DNA of 64,000 nucleotides from Sphingopyxis sp. GTDB lineage: Bacteria > Pseudomonadota > Alphaproteobacteria > Sphingomonadales > Sphingomonadaceae. Both the position numbers and the translations under genes were made by a program. Each line of letters starts with the position of its first letter. Position 1 is the stretch's first letter. Location: the NCBI GenBank assembly GCA_030148985.1, contig JASBSJ010000085.1:1-64000 (forward strand), written 5' to 3'. The notes under the pieces are model-generated. The model did no database searches. It was not told where the DNA came from and saw only the letters and a list, made by a program, of their open reading frames with translations. Positions 44,947 to 54,130 of this stretch are shown piece after piece.

Positions 44947-46461
44947 TTATTTGATGCGGATGGCGATGAAGGCCGACGGCCCGCCACGGCGCAGGATTTC
45001 GAGCAGCACCGCGTCGCGGCCGGCCTTTTTCGCATCGGCGACGACCTTCGCCAGCGCCTCGGCCGAAGTGACCGGCGTGCGGTTGGCGCTGAGAATCGCG
45101 TCGCCGCGGCGCAGCCCCTTGCGGCCCGCGTCACTGCTTCCCGAAACGGCGCCGATGACCAGCCCCTTGCTGTCGGCGTCGATGCCGACGGCGCGCGCGA
45201 TCGCCGGGGTCAGCGGCTGCACGGCCATGCCCAGGCTGTTCTGGATCGCCTCGTCCGCCGCACCCGACGGATCCTCGGGCATCGTCTGTTCTTCTTCGGG
45301 ATCGAAATTGTCCCCGGCGAGCTGATCTTCGGGCGGACGCGTGCCGACGACGGCATTGAGCGTCATCGTCTTGCCATCGCGCACGATTTCGAGCGGAATG
45401 CGGGTTCCCGGCTTGGTGTTGGCGACGATGTACGACAAAGTCTGTTGCGGCGTGACTTCCTTGCCATTGACCTTGACCACCACGTCGCCGCGCTTCAGCC
45501 CCGCTTTCTCACCCGCCTCGCCGGGTTCGATGCGCTGGACGAACTCGCCGCGATCCTTGGCCAGCCCGAGCGCCGCCGCCAGATCCTCGGTCACCGGCGC
45601 GATGCCGATGCCCAGATAGCCGCGCTGCGGCGCTTCGCCCGCGCGCAGCGCCTCGATCACCGGGATCGCCGCTTCGGCAGGGATCGCGAAGTTGACGCCG
45701 ATGTTCGCGCCGACGGGCGAAATCAGCATATTGTTGATGCCGACGACATTGCCTTGCAGGTCGAACAGCGGGCCGCCCGAATTGCCGCGATTGATCGCGG
45801 TATCGGTCTGGATATAGCGGTCATAGGCGCCGCCCTGACCGATGTTGCGCTGCACCGCCGAAATGATCCCCGCGGTCACCGTCGAGCCAAGGCCGAGCGG
45901 ATTGCCGATCGCGACCACCCAGTCGCCGACGCGCGCCGGGCTGCCGTCGGCGAATTTGACGAAGGGCAGGCCCGATGCGTCGATCTTGAGCAGCGCAAGG
46001 TCCGAGGTCGCATCGCGGCCGACGATCTTCGCCTTATATTCGCGCTGGTTGGTAAGGGTCACGGTGACTTCGTTCACCGCCTCGCCGCGCGGGCCGCCCG
46101 AAATGACGTGGTTGTTGGTGACGATATAGCCGTCGGACGAAATCAGGAATCCCGATCCGCCGCCCTGCTGTTCCTGCGTGATCGGCTCACGCGTCCCCGC
46201 AAAGGGATTGAGCCGGACGCCCAGCGTCACTTCCTGTTTGGTCGAGATGTTAACAACCGCGGGCTGCAATTGTTCGACCAGGTCGGCAAAGCTTTCGGGC
46301 GCCCCCGCGCGCGGGGCGACGCGCGCCATTTCGCTGCGTTCATTCTGCGCCACCTGGGCGCCGACGGGCGATTGGGTAACCAGCGCCAGCGCCGTTCCGC
46401 CCATCAACAGCGCCGAAGTGATGCCATATACATAACGCACGATCGCAAATCCTCTTCTCAT
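44947..46461 (-). CDS. degP: Do-type periplasmic serine protease (DegP/HtrA family)
   Basis: The 504-aa product has a signal/anchor near residues 12-28, the catalytic triad His118 (TNNHVI), Asp154 (SDLALLKI) and Ser228 (GNSGGP), then two PDZ domains (GYLGIGIAPVTEDLA..GLKRGDVVVKVNGKEV and the C-terminal GLVIGAVSGSSDAGRKGLRRGD). An acidic linker, FDPEEEQTMPEDP, separates them. It is a periplasmic quality-control protease. The start at 46461 has no clear ribosome binding site; the longer in-frame region lacks signal features. It is followed by a strong terminator. Confidence 0.94.
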   Translation of the reverse strand: MRRGFAIVRYVYGITSALLMGGTALALVTQSPVGAQVAQNERSEMARVAPRAGAPESFADLVEQLQPAVVNISTKQEVTLGVRLNPFAGTREPITQEQQGGGSGFLISSDGYIVTNNHVISGGPRGEAVNEVTVTLTNQREYKAKIVGRDATSDLALLKIDASGLPFVKFADGSPARVGDWVVAIGNPLGLGSTVTAGIISAVQRNIGQGGAYDRYIQTDTAINRGNSGGPLFDLQGNVVGINNMLISPVGANIGVNFAIPAEAAIPVIEALRAGEAPQRGYLGIGIAPVTEDLAAALGLAKDRGEFVQRIEPGEAGEKAGLKRGDVVVKVNGKEVTPQQTLSYIVANTKPGTRIPLEIVRDGKTMTLNAVVGTRPPEDQLAGDNFDPEEEQTMPEDPSGAADEAIQNSLGMAVQPLTPAIARAVGIDADSKGLVIGAVSGSSDAGRKGLRRGDAILSANRTPVTSAEALAKVVADAKKAGRDAVLLEILRRGGPSAFIAIRIK

Positions 46462-46795
46462 ACGAATTTCAGGAAACGCATTAACCCCGGCGCGGCCTCT
46501 GTGGCGCCCCATGGCTTAACGCCGTTTGAACATGAACGATGCTTGCACGGTCGGTTCATCGGTTACCGCCCCTTGCCTCGAACCGCAAGCGGCAGCATTT
46601 CGCGGCCTAGGTGGTGCCCCCATCACCGCATTCAACCCGCGGCGCGCCGCCCGCCAGGAAAAATACGACTTTTCAAGGCTTAGCGGCAAGGTCTCCGTCA
46701 TTGGCATGGAAAGTCGATCGCGGGCGACGCCGCGCGACCCGGCCTTCCGTCCGCAGACGGACTCCCCCATCCACCGACGGAAAAGGAAAAGAAGA
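46462..46795. promoter_or_regulatory. Divergent intergenic region between degP and an outer-membrane protein gene
   Basis: The 334-nt gap separates a leftward protease gene and a rightward outer membrane protein gene. It contains no conserved gene; a long frame running through it in the direction of the barrel gene is a shadow with no homology that I recognise. Promoters for both genes must lie here. The short AGGCTTAGC and TCAATCG-like stretches are not enough to place boxes. Confidence 0.35.
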
Positions 46796-47494
46796 ATGAG
46801 ATACGCCCTATCGATCGCCGTGGCCCTCGCGGCCTTTGCGACCCCGGCCCACGCCCAGGAACTGTCGGGCTTCCGCATCGAGGCGCGCGGCGGCTGGGAG
46901 CAGCTGGGAGGCAAGGCGAGCATCCCCAATCCCGACTATGACGAAGACGACGAAGACAGCGGCCCCGAATTTCTGAAGGCGTCGGACAAGGACGGCTCGA
47001 TCGGCTATGGCGTCGAACTCGGCTATGATGTGCAGATGGACGGCGGCTTCGTGATCGGCGGTTACGCCGGCGCCGAACTGTCGGACAGCCGCATGTGCGT
47101 CGAACTGATCGAGGACGACTTGAGCTGCACCAAGCTGAAGCGCACCTTCACGGTCGGGGCGCGCGCCGGTCTGCCGATCGGCGAAACCGCGCTGATCTAC
47201 GTCAAGGGCGGCTATTCGCACGGCAAGCTCAGCACCGTTTACGACCCCGATCTCACCGACAATGACGATGAGGAACCGGGCGACATCTTTGAATTTTCAA
47301 AGAACCGCAGCGGCTTTCATGCGGGTGGCGGCGTCCAGCTCGGCCTGACCGAGAGCATCTATGCCAAGCTGGAATATGTTTACACCAAATATGGCAGCGG
47401 ATCCTATCGCATCGGCGACGACGAGGAAGATCCGGCGCTCAAGGTGCGGTCCGACCGGCACCAGCTTTCGGCAGGCATCGGATTGCGCTTCTGA
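46796..47494 (+). CDS. Outer-membrane beta-barrel protein with acidic loops
   Basis: The 232-aa product has a signal peptide (MRYALSIAVALAAFATPAHAQ, cleavage after AHA) and an OmpA/Opa-type eight-strand barrel layout: alternating strands such as GGFVIGGYAGAEL, TFTVGARAGLPIGE and the final QLSAGIGLRF, ending in phenylalanine for barrel assembly. Three predicted outer loops are very acidic: DYDEDDEDSGPE, DNDDEEPGD and GDDEEDP. AAGGAAAAGAAGA precedes the ATG at 46796. A strong terminator follows. Confidence 0.88.
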   Translation: MRYALSIAVALAAFATPAHAQELSGFRIEARGGWEQLGGKASIPNPDYDEDDEDSGPEFLKASDKDGSIGYGVELGYDVQMDGGFVIGGYAGAELSDSRMCVELIEDDLSCTKLKRTFTVGARAGLPIGETALIYVKGGYSHGKLSTVYDPDLTDNDDEEPGDIFEFSKNRSGFHAGGGVQLGLTESIYAKLEYVYTKYGSGSYRIGDDEEDPALKVRSDRHQLSAGIGLRF

Positions 47495-47503
47495 TGCCTC
47501 ACT

Positions 47504-47542
47504 GGGCGGGAGGTCGCCGACGGCGATTCCCGCCCCCTTTTT
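47504..47542 (+). terminator. Rho-independent terminator after the barrel gene
   Basis: A stem of GGGCGGGA (47504-47511) with TCCCGCCC (47528-47535), enclosing an inner TCGCC/GGCGA pairing, is followed by CCTTTTT. It lies 10 nt past the barrel stop and before the convergent hflC. Confidence 0.88.
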
Positions 47543-47550
47543 GTCGGCGA

Positions 47551-48405
47551 TCAACCGCCGCTGAAGCGCTTCAGATATTCATTGTCGGGCGACATGATGA
47601 TCGACGTTCCGCCCTCGTTATTCTCGCCGAGGAACGTCTGCCGATAGCTTTGCATCGCGCGATAGAAATCATAGAATTCGGGGTCCTTGCCAAAGCTTGC
47701 GGCATAGATGCGCGCGGCTTCGCCGTCCGCGTTGCCGCGAATGATCTGCGCTTCCTTCTGCCCTTCGGCGCGGATCGAAATCGCTTCCTGCTGCCGCGCG
47801 GTGCGCATCCGGTTGTACGCCGCCTCCAGCGTCGCGCCTTCGGGCAGGTCGGCGCGCTTGATCCTGACATCGATGATCTCGGCACCATATTTCCGGGCCT
47901 CGCGATTGAGCGCGACCTGGATATTGTCCATCACCGCGCCCCGTTCGGGCGACAACAGGGTGGCAAAAGTGCGCTTGCCCAGTTCGTTGCGCAGCGACGA
48001 ACCGAGGATCGTCCCAAGTTGCTGCTGCAACCGTTCCTCGGTGCGGATCGCGGTATACATGCGCACCGGATTGGTAATGCGGAAACGGGCGAAGGCATCG
48101 ACCTGCAACCTTTGCTGGTCGGTCGACAGCACCTGCTGCCGCTCCATGTTCACGCCCAGGATACGTTTGTCGATCAGCTGCACCGAATCGGCAAAGGGCA
48201 TGGTGAAGAGCAGCCCCGCGCCCGTTCGGCCGAATCGCTCGCCCGGCTTATAGGCGTTTTTGGTGCCATAGACCTCGCCCACGCGCAGCACGACCGCCTG
48301 GCGGTCCTCGGGCACGATCGACACCGTCATCGACAAAAGCACCAGCGCGGCAACGACGCCGACCAGCAGGCGCACCGGGTTGCTAAACAGCGAGCCGAAC
48401 ATCAT
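47551..48405 (-). CDS. hflC: HflC, regulator of FtsH protease
   Basis: HflC is a membrane-anchored SPFH protein that, with HflK, encloses the FtsH protease. The 284-aa product has one N-terminal segment (VGVVAALVLLSMTVSIVPE) and an SPFH domain with ADSVQLIDKRILGVNM, then an alanine/glutamate-rich RMRTARQQEAISIRAEGQKEA helix. Its ATG at 48405 overlaps the hflK stop (ATGA), so the two are coupled and made together, as in other proteobacteria. Confidence 0.95.
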   Translation of the reverse strand: MMFGSLFSNPVRLLVGVVAALVLLSMTVSIVPEDRQAVVLRVGEVYGTKNAYKPGERFGRTGAGLLFTMPFADSVQLIDKRILGVNMERQQVLSTDQQRLQVDAFARFRITNPVRMYTAIRTEERLQQQLGTILGSSLRNELGKRTFATLLSPERGAVMDNIQVALNREARKYGAEIIDVRIKRADLPEGATLEAAYNRMRTARQQEAISIRAEGQKEAQIIRGNADGEAARIYAASFGKDPEFYDFYRAMQSYRQTFLGENNEGGTSIIMSPDNEYLKRFSGG

Positions 48406-49562
48406 TCGCCTCCCTTCGGCGCGGCTTCGGGCGCGCGGAGCCGTTTCTGCACCTCGTTGAGCGGCAGATAGGGGGTCACCCCGCGCGCTTCGACAATCGT
48501 CTTGTCGACGTTCGACAACACGGCCTCCATCGTTTCATAATATAGGCGCTGGCGCGTCACTTGGGGGGCCAACTCATATTGGGCGTAAATCTGGTCGAAC
48601 GCCGACGTGTCGCCGCGCGCGCGTTCCAGCACCTGCTGCTGATAAGCGCGGGCCAGGTTGATCGCGGCTTCGCGTTCCTGCCTTGCGGCGGTGACCTCCT
48701 TGAACGCCTCGTCGACCTGGCTCGGTGGATCGACCTGGCGGATCGCGATGCCCTGGATCGTCACGCCGGCGCGATATTCGTCGAGCAGCGCCTGCATCCG
48801 CCGCTGCACCTGCGCCTCGATCTCGACACGGCCGGGGCCGATCGCCTGCACAAGATCGAAATTCGCGACCGTCGCGCGCATCGCGCTTTCAGCGACTTCG
48901 CGAATCGTGTCTTCGGGATTGGCGATCTGGAAGAAGAACAGCTCGGGCGCGCGCACCGACCAGCGGACCTCATAGGCCAGGTCGACGATGCTCTGGTCGC
49001 GCGTCAGCACGAAATTCTCGTCGGTTGCGTTGGGCGACCCGATCGCCATCGTGCGGATCGCGCGGACGTCCTCCATCCGCATGCGCTCGATCGGCGCGGG
49101 CCAGGTGAGCTTGACGCCGGGACCGACCGTGCGCGCATAGCTGCCGAGCTGCGTTACCACACCTTCCTTTTCGGGCGGCACGATGTGGAAGGACGAAAAG
49201 AACAGCCAGACCGCGACGATCGCCAGGACCGCCCATTTCCAGATGCGTCCCGAATCGGCGAAGTCGAAACCGCCGCCGCCCGAGCCGCCGCCGCCGAAAC
49301 CGCCGCGCCCCTTGCGCAGCAATTCGTCGAGCGCCGAGGGACCGCGCGGCTTGCGGCCGCGGTTGATGTCGATGGGATCGGGCGTGACCCACGGGTTGCG
49401 CGGACCCGGACGCTTGCCGTCGCCATCGCCCTTGCCGCCGTCATCGCCGCCTTTGGGACCGCCGCCCCACGGGCTGTTGGCCATCAGGCTGATCGAATCG
49501 AAAAATTGCCGCAATCCCCGGAGGGTGCGGCGCCCCATGCTGCCTTCAATCTGGTCGTTCAT
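48402..49562 (-). CDS. hflK: HflK, regulator of FtsH protease
   Basis: The 386-aa product has a glycine-rich cytoplasmic region (GGGPKGGDDGGKGDGDGKRPG; GGGFGGGG), one membrane segment around residues 110-127 (WAVLAIVAVWLFFSSFHIV) and an SPFH domain (GVVTQLGSYARTVGPGVKLTW). This is HflK. The start may be the ATG at 49562 or the internal ATG at 49481 (MANSPWGGGP), which is the more usual opening; I kept the longer form with doubt. It leads the hflKC pair and is divergent from the mrp gene by 92 nt. Confidence 0.93.
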   Translation of the reverse strand: MNDQIEGSMGRRTLRGLRQFFDSISLMANSPWGGGPKGGDDGGKGDGDGKRPGPRNPWVTPDPIDINRGRKPRGPSALDELLRKGRGGFGGGGSGGGGFDFADSGRIWKWAVLAIVAVWLFFSSFHIVPPEKEGVVTQLGSYARTVGPGVKLTWPAPIERMRMEDVRAIRTMAIGSPNATDENFVLTRDQSIVDLAYEVRWSVRAPELFFFQIANPEDTIREVAESAMRATVANFDLVQAIGPGRVEIEAQVQRRMQALLDEYRAGVTIQGIAIRQVDPPSQVDEAFKEVTAARQEREAAINLARAYQQQVLERARGDTSAFDQIYAQYELAPQVTRQRLYYETMEAVLSNVDKTIVEARGVTPYLPLNEVQKRLRAPEAAPKGGE

Positions 49563-49654
49563 AATGCTTTTATAGGGGCGGCGCGCGCGATTAACAGGGG
49601 GTGCGCGCGAAAATGGCTGGCAAAGCGCGTCCGCTTCCCTATTTCGGCGCAGAC

Positions 49655-50632
49655 ATGACCGATACCGCTCCCCTCGCCAGCATCGCCGCCGACCTCAGCG
49701 GCAGCCGCACCTCGGGCCTCCGCTTCCTCGACGATACGGGCACGCTCGCCATCGTCCTCGACGTGACCGGACTTGCCGCCGACGAACGCAAACCGCTCGA
49801 GGACAAGCTGCGCGCGGGCCTGCTCGAACAGCCGGGCGTGCGCGAAGTGCGCGTCGCGATGACCGCCGAGAAAAAGGCGATGACGATCATCGCGGTCGGC
49901 AGTGGTAAGGGCGGCGTCGGCAAATCGACGCTCGCCGCCAATCTCGCGGTCGCGCTCCGGCGGCAGGGTGTGAAGGTGGGCTTGGTCGACGCCGACATCT
50001 ATGGTCCGTCGCAGCCCCGCTTGATGGACAGCGAACATGTGAAACCCGAAGCGCGTGGATCGAAGCTGGCCCCCGTCCCCAACGCCTATGGCGTCCCGAT
50101 GCTGTCGACCGGGCAGATCGCCGCGCCCGGTCAGGCGATCGCGTGGCGCGGCCCGATGGCGGGCAAGGCATTGGAGCAACTCGTCGACGCGAGCTGGGGC
50201 GACATCGACACCCTCGTCGTCGACCTGCCGCCCGGCACCGGCGACGTCCAGCTGACGATGATTCAGCGGCACAAGCCCGCGGGCGCGGTGATCGTCTCGA
50301 CCCCGCAGGATCTGGCGCTGATGGACGCGACGCGCGCGATCAGCCTGTTCGAACAGGCCGAGGTGCCGATCATCGGGCTCGTCGAGAATATGGCGGGCTA
50401 TGCCTGCCCGCATTGCGGCGAAGTCAGCGATCCGTTCGGCAGTGGCGGTGCAGAGGCGGCGGCGGCGGCGATGGGTCTCGATTTCCTCGGCCGCGTGCCG
50501 CTCTCGATGGGCATCCGCCTCGCGAGCGACGGTGGGGTGCCTCCGGCGGCGGGAACCGATCCCGCAGGTGAACCATTCCACGCGATAGCGGCAAAGGTCG
50601 CCGAATGGCTGGATGCACGAAAGGGCAAATGA
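49655..50632 (+). CDS. apbC: Mrp/ApbC-family Fe-S carrier ATPase
   Basis: The 325-aa protein is a P-loop ATPase with the deviant Walker motif GSGKGGVGKSTLAANLA, VDADIYGPSQPRLM, LVVDLPPGTGDVQLT and the Cys pair in YACPHCGE used for Fe-S binding. Mrp/ApbC carries iron-sulfur clusters to apo-proteins. An N-terminal DUF59-like region (ADERKPLEDKLRAGLLEQPGVREVRV) precedes the ATPase. The start at 49655 is favoured because the earlier GTG and ATG add a non-conserved segment. Followed by an overlapping CoA-binding gene. Confidence 0.93.
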   Translation: MTDTAPLASIAADLSGSRTSGLRFLDDTGTLAIVLDVTGLAADERKPLEDKLRAGLLEQPGVREVRVAMTAEKKAMTIIAVGSGKGGVGKSTLAANLAVALRRQGVKVGLVDADIYGPSQPRLMDSEHVKPEARGSKLAPVPNAYGVPMLSTGQIAAPGQAIAWRGPMAGKALEQLVDASWGDIDTLVVDLPPGTGDVQLTMIQRHKPAGAVIVSTPQDLALMDATRAISLFEQAEVPIIGLVENMAGYACPHCGEVSDPFGSGGAEAAAAAMGLDFLGRVPLSMGIRLASDGGVPPAAGTDPAGEPFHAIAAKVAEWLDARKGK

Positions 50633-51054
50633 TGGCGATCAACGACGAAGGCGAGATCCGTGAGCTTTTGGGCCAGCCGCGCCGTATCGCGGTGGTCGGC
50701 GCCTCGCCCAACCCCGCGCGCGCCTCGAACGGCGTGCTCGCCTTCCTGATCGCGCAGGGGCATAATGTCATCGCGGTCAACCCCGGCCACGCAGGCAAGA
50801 CGATCCACGGCGCGCCGGTCGTCGCGACGCTAGCCGATGTCGAGCCGCCCGCCGAAATCGTCGACATCTTTCGCAACAGCGACGATGCGGGGGCCGCGGT
50901 CGACGAAGCGATCGTCCATGGCGCAAAGGCGGTGTGGATGCAGATGGGCGTCATCAACGAGGCCGCAGCGAAGCGCGCCGACGCCGCCGGGCTGACGGTG
51001 GTGATGGACCGCTGTCCCAAGGTCGAGATTCCGCGCCTCGGCTTGTTGAAATGA
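50629..51054 (+). CDS. CoA-binding domain protein (YccU type)
   Basis: A 141-aa CoA-binding-domain protein: RRIAVVGASPNPARASNGV (nucleotide-binding loop), IAVNPGHAGKTIHG, VVDI-type IVDIFRNSDDA and KAVWMQMGVINEAAA, with MDRCPK near the end. YccU proteins bind CoA but their function is unknown. The ATG overlaps the mrp stop (ATGA) and its stop overlaps the next ATG, so the three genes mrp, this one and the lipoprotein are one transcript. Confidence 0.9.
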   Translation: MMAINDEGEIRELLGQPRRIAVVGASPNPARASNGVLAFLIAQGHNVIAVNPGHAGKTIHGAPVVATLADVEPPAEIVDIFRNSDDAGAAVDEAIVHGAKAVWMQMGVINEAAAKRADAAGLTVVMDRCPKVEIPRLGLLK

Positions 51055-51647
51055 AACCGATCCTTGCCATCGCCGCCGTGGCGCTGCTCGCCGGCTGCGC
51101 CACCACCCCCGCCGCGACCGATCCGCAGGACGCCTTCTTCGCCGCGCTCGCCACGCATTGCGGCAAGGCCTATGCGGGCAAGCTCGCCAGTTCGCAGAAA
51201 CTGGACGCCGACATGCGCGGCAAGGCGATGGTGATGCACGTCCGCAGTTGCTCCCCCGGCCGCATCGAAATCCCGTTCCACATCGACGGGCTCGGCCCCG
51301 ATGGCGGCTGGGACCGCTCGCGCACCTGGATCGTCACGCGGACGGCCACCGGGCTGCGCCTCAAGCACGACCATCGCCACGCCGACGGCAGCAAGGACGA
51401 GCTGACGATGTACGGCGGCGACACCGCCGAACCCGGCACCGCGACGCGCCAGACCTTTCCCGTCGATGCCGAATCGATCGCGCTTTTCACCCGCACCGAC
51501 CGCAGCGTATCGAACAGCAATATCTGGTCGATCGAAACGACCGCCGACGCTTTCACCTATGGCCTCAGCCGCGAAGGCCGCGATTTTCGCGTGACCTTCG
51601 ATTACCGCCAACCGGTGACCCCGCCCCCCGCACCCTGGGGCTGGTAG
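51051..51647 (+). CDS. Hypothetical lipoprotein
   Basis: The 198-aa product starts with a lipoprotein signal MKPILAIAAVALLAGC (lipid-modified Cys16). The mature part contains two Cys (THCGKAYAG and RSCSPGR) and HDHRHADGS, with no domain I can name. It overlaps the CoA-binding gene stop by 4 nt. A palindromic element follows directly. Function unknown. Confidence 0.85.
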   Translation: MKPILAIAAVALLAGCATTPAATDPQDAFFAALATHCGKAYAGKLASSQKLDADMRGKAMVMHVRSCSPGRIEIPFHIDGLGPDGGWDRSRTWIVTRTATGLRLKHDHRHADGSKDELTMYGGDTAEPGTATRQTFPVDAESIALFTRTDRSVSNSNIWSIETTADAFTYGLSREGRDFRVTFDYRQPVTPPPAPWGW

Positions 51648-51653
51648 CAATAA

Positions 51654-51786
51654 TCCTCCCTGTGGCGAAGCCATGGGGAGGGGGACCGCTCGCGCAGCGA
51701 GTGGTGGAGGGGCCGCGACGTCGCGTTATTGCCCCTCCGTCAGCGCTTCGCGCTGCCACCTCCCCATGGCTTCGCCACAGGGAGGA
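51654..51786. repeat. 133-bp nested palindromic element
   Basis: Ends TCCTCCCTGTGGCGAAGCCA and TGGCTTCGCCACAGGGAGGA are perfect complements. Interior blocks include CGCTCGCGCAGCGAG and CAGCGCTTCGCGCTG hairpins. The copy at 63724-63857 has the same outer TCCTCCCTGT/ACAGGGAGGA but a changed inner stem. No coding capacity. Confidence 0.9.
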
Positions 51787-51841
51787 CCAATTCGCCAAAA
51801 GCCTTTGCCCTTGTAACTCACCCCGCTTATCAGCGTCGGCG

Positions 51842-54130
51842 ATGGCGGGCATTCGCGACACGGTTGGAAAGCGCAAATCGCGGCTGCCGCAGGTTAGCCG
51901 GCGCCAGATGCTCGTCGGCGCCACCGCCGCGGGCGGGCTGGCGATCGCGTGGGGCCTGTGGCCGCGCGACTACCAGCCGAACCTGACCGCCGCTCCCGGC
52001 GAACATATCTTCAACGCCTTTCTGAAAATCGGCGATGACGGGCATATCAGCGCGATCGTCCCGCAATGCGAAATGGGTCAGGGCGTCACGACCTTGCTGC
52101 CACAGATCATGGCCGACGAACTCGGCGCCGACTGGCGCACGATCGCGGTCGAAAGCGCGCCGATCAGTCCGCTCTATGCCAATACGCTGCTGGTCGATGA
52201 GGATAGCGCAGTCTTTACGCCGCGCGCGGGCGTGCCCGATTTCGTGTCCGACGTGCGCGGCTGGGTGCGCCGTGAATGGGCAGAGCGCAATGCCGTGATG
52301 CTGACCGCCAACTCATCGTCGGTACGCATGTTCGAGGGACCGTGCCGCGCCGCCGCGGCGCAGGCGCGCGCGCTGCTGATGATGGCCGCCGCCGACCGCT
52401 GGGACGCCGACTGGCAGGAGTGCGACACGCAGGACGGCTTCGTCCTTCACGGCAAAAAACGCCTGCGCTTTGCCGAGGTTGCCGCCGCCGCCGCAACGTT
52501 CGAACCGCCCGCGCAGCCAATCTACCGTGCCTCGGCCGCCGATCCGCTTTACGGCAAGGAACTGACACGGCTCGACCTGCCCGCCAAGATCGACGGGTCG
52601 GCCAATTATGCCGCCGACATCCGCCTGCCCGACATGGTGTTCGCCGCCATTCGCCAGGGGCCGCTCGGCGCAACGCGGCTCAAGAGCATCGACCGCAAGG
52701 CGGGGATGGCCTCGCCCGGCCTGCTCCACGTCGTCACCCACGACCGCTGGGTGGCGACCGTCGCGCGCAACTGGTGGGCGGCAAACCGCGCACTCGACCG
52801 TTTCGCCCCGGTGTTCGAGACCCCGGGCACGCCGATCTCGACCGATCGCATCGACCGCGCGCTGACCGCGGCGCTGAAGGCCGACGGCTATCGCATCCAC
52901 CGCGAAGGCGATGTCGCCGACGCGATGGAGGGACGTCCGCGCGTCGCCGCCGAATATGCCGTCGCCCCCGCCCTCCACGCCCCCATCGAAACGCGCAGCG
53001 CGACCGCCGCGCCCGATGGCCGCGGGCTGCGCCTCTGGGTCGCGACGCAAGCGCCGACGCAGTGCCGCGACGCCGTCGCGCGCGCCACCGGCCTGTCCGC
53101 CGCCGAGGTCACGCTGTTCCCGATGATGGCGGGCGGATCGTTCGACGCCTGCCTCGATCATAGCGTCGCGGTGCAGGCGGCGATCATCGCGCTTCAGGTC
53201 AAACGCCCGGTCCAGCTCGCCTGGTCGCGCGCCGAAGAGATCATGCGCCTGCCACCGCGCGCACCCGCGCGCGCCAGACTGACCGCGACGCTCAACGCCG
53301 CGGGCGGGATCGACGCGCTCGTCGCGCGCATTGCCGTCCCCTCGACCAATCACGAAGTGCGCGCGCGGCTCTTCGACAATATCCCCGCTGACGTCGCACA
53401 GCGCGCCGCCGCGGGCCGCGCCGATGCCGCGGCGGTCGAGGGTGCGGCGACGCGCTACGCGATCCCGCACCGCGCGGTCGATCATTGCCCCGCCGACATC
53501 GGCTTGCCGACCGGACGCTGGCGCGGCAATGCCGACAGCTACACCGCTTTCTTTACCGAATGTTTCGTCGACGAACTGGCGGTACGCGCGGGGTCGGACC
53601 CGCTGTCCTATCGCATGGCGATGCTCGGCGACGCGCCGCTGCTCGCGCGCTGCCTGCTCACCGCGACCAGTCTGGGCGGCTGGGAAGGCGGCTTGCCCGG
53701 CAGCGCGCAGGGCCTCGCCTGCCACACGATGCGCGGCAGCCACATCGCGCTGATGGCGACCGCGCGGCAAAGCGACCGGGGTTTGCAGGTCGAACAACTG
53801 GTCGCGGTCGTCGACGCCGGGCGCCTCGTCAATCCGGCGATCGCGCGGCAACAAATCGAGGGCGGGCTGATCTTCGGCCTCGCCGCCGCGGTCGGCGCGA
53901 CGACCGATTATGAAGGCGGCCTTGCGACCGCGCGCAAGCTTGGCCAGCTCGGCCTGCCGCGCCTGTCGCAGACACCCGAAATCCTCGTCGAGTTCGTCGA
54001 CAGCGACCGCGAACCCGGCGGCCTCGGTGAAATCGCCGTGCCCGTCGTTGCCCCCGCGATCGCCAATGCGATGTTCGCCGCGACCGGCCGCCGCATCCGC
54101 CGCATCCCCCTTTCGGCGCAACCCCTATGA
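51842..54130 (+). CDS. Molybdopterin hydroxylase large subunit, IorB-like, with Tat signal
   Basis: The 762-aa product belongs to the xanthine-dehydrogenase family large subunits, isoquinoline 1-oxidoreductase type: a Tat signal SRRQMLVGATAAGGLAIAWG near residue 20, then CEMGQGVTTLLPQIMADELG, LPAKIDGSANYAADIRLPD, APTQCRDAVARATG, MAGGSFDACLDHSVAVQA, GRWRGNADSYTAFFTECFVDELA and the cofactor-binding end GGLGEIAVPVVAPAIANA. It binds a molybdenum-pterin cofactor and would hydroxylate an N-heterocycle or oxidise an aldehyde. The small [2Fe-2S] partner (IorA) is not beside it, which is odd. Confidence 0.88.
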   Translation: MAGIRDTVGKRKSRLPQVSRRQMLVGATAAGGLAIAWGLWPRDYQPNLTAAPGEHIFNAFLKIGDDGHISAIVPQCEMGQGVTTLLPQIMADELGADWRTIAVESAPISPLYANTLLVDEDSAVFTPRAGVPDFVSDVRGWVRREWAERNAVMLTANSSSVRMFEGPCRAAAAQARALLMMAAADRWDADWQECDTQDGFVLHGKKRLRFAEVAAAAATFEPPAQPIYRASAADPLYGKELTRLDLPAKIDGSANYAADIRLPDMVFAAIRQGPLGATRLKSIDRKAGMASPGLLHVVTHDRWVATVARNWWAANRALDRFAPVFETPGTPISTDRIDRALTAALKADGYRIHREGDVADAMEGRPRVAAEYAVAPALHAPIETRSATAAPDGRGLRLWVATQAPTQCRDAVARATGLSAAEVTLFPMMAGGSFDACLDHSVAVQAAIIALQVKRPVQLAWSRAEEIMRLPPRAPARARLTATLNAAGGIDALVARIAVPSTNHEVRARLFDNIPADVAQRAAAGRADAAAVEGAATRYAIPHRAVDHCPADIGLPTGRWRGNADSYTAFFTECFVDELAVRAGSDPLSYRMAMLGDAPLLARCLLTATSLGGWEGGLPGSAQGLACHTMRGSHIALMATARQSDRGLQVEQLVAVVDAGRLVNPAIARQQIEGGLIFGLAAAVGATTDYEGGLATARKLGQLGLPRLSQTPEILVEFVDSDREPGGLGEIAVPVVAPAIANAMFAATGRRIRRIPLSAQPL

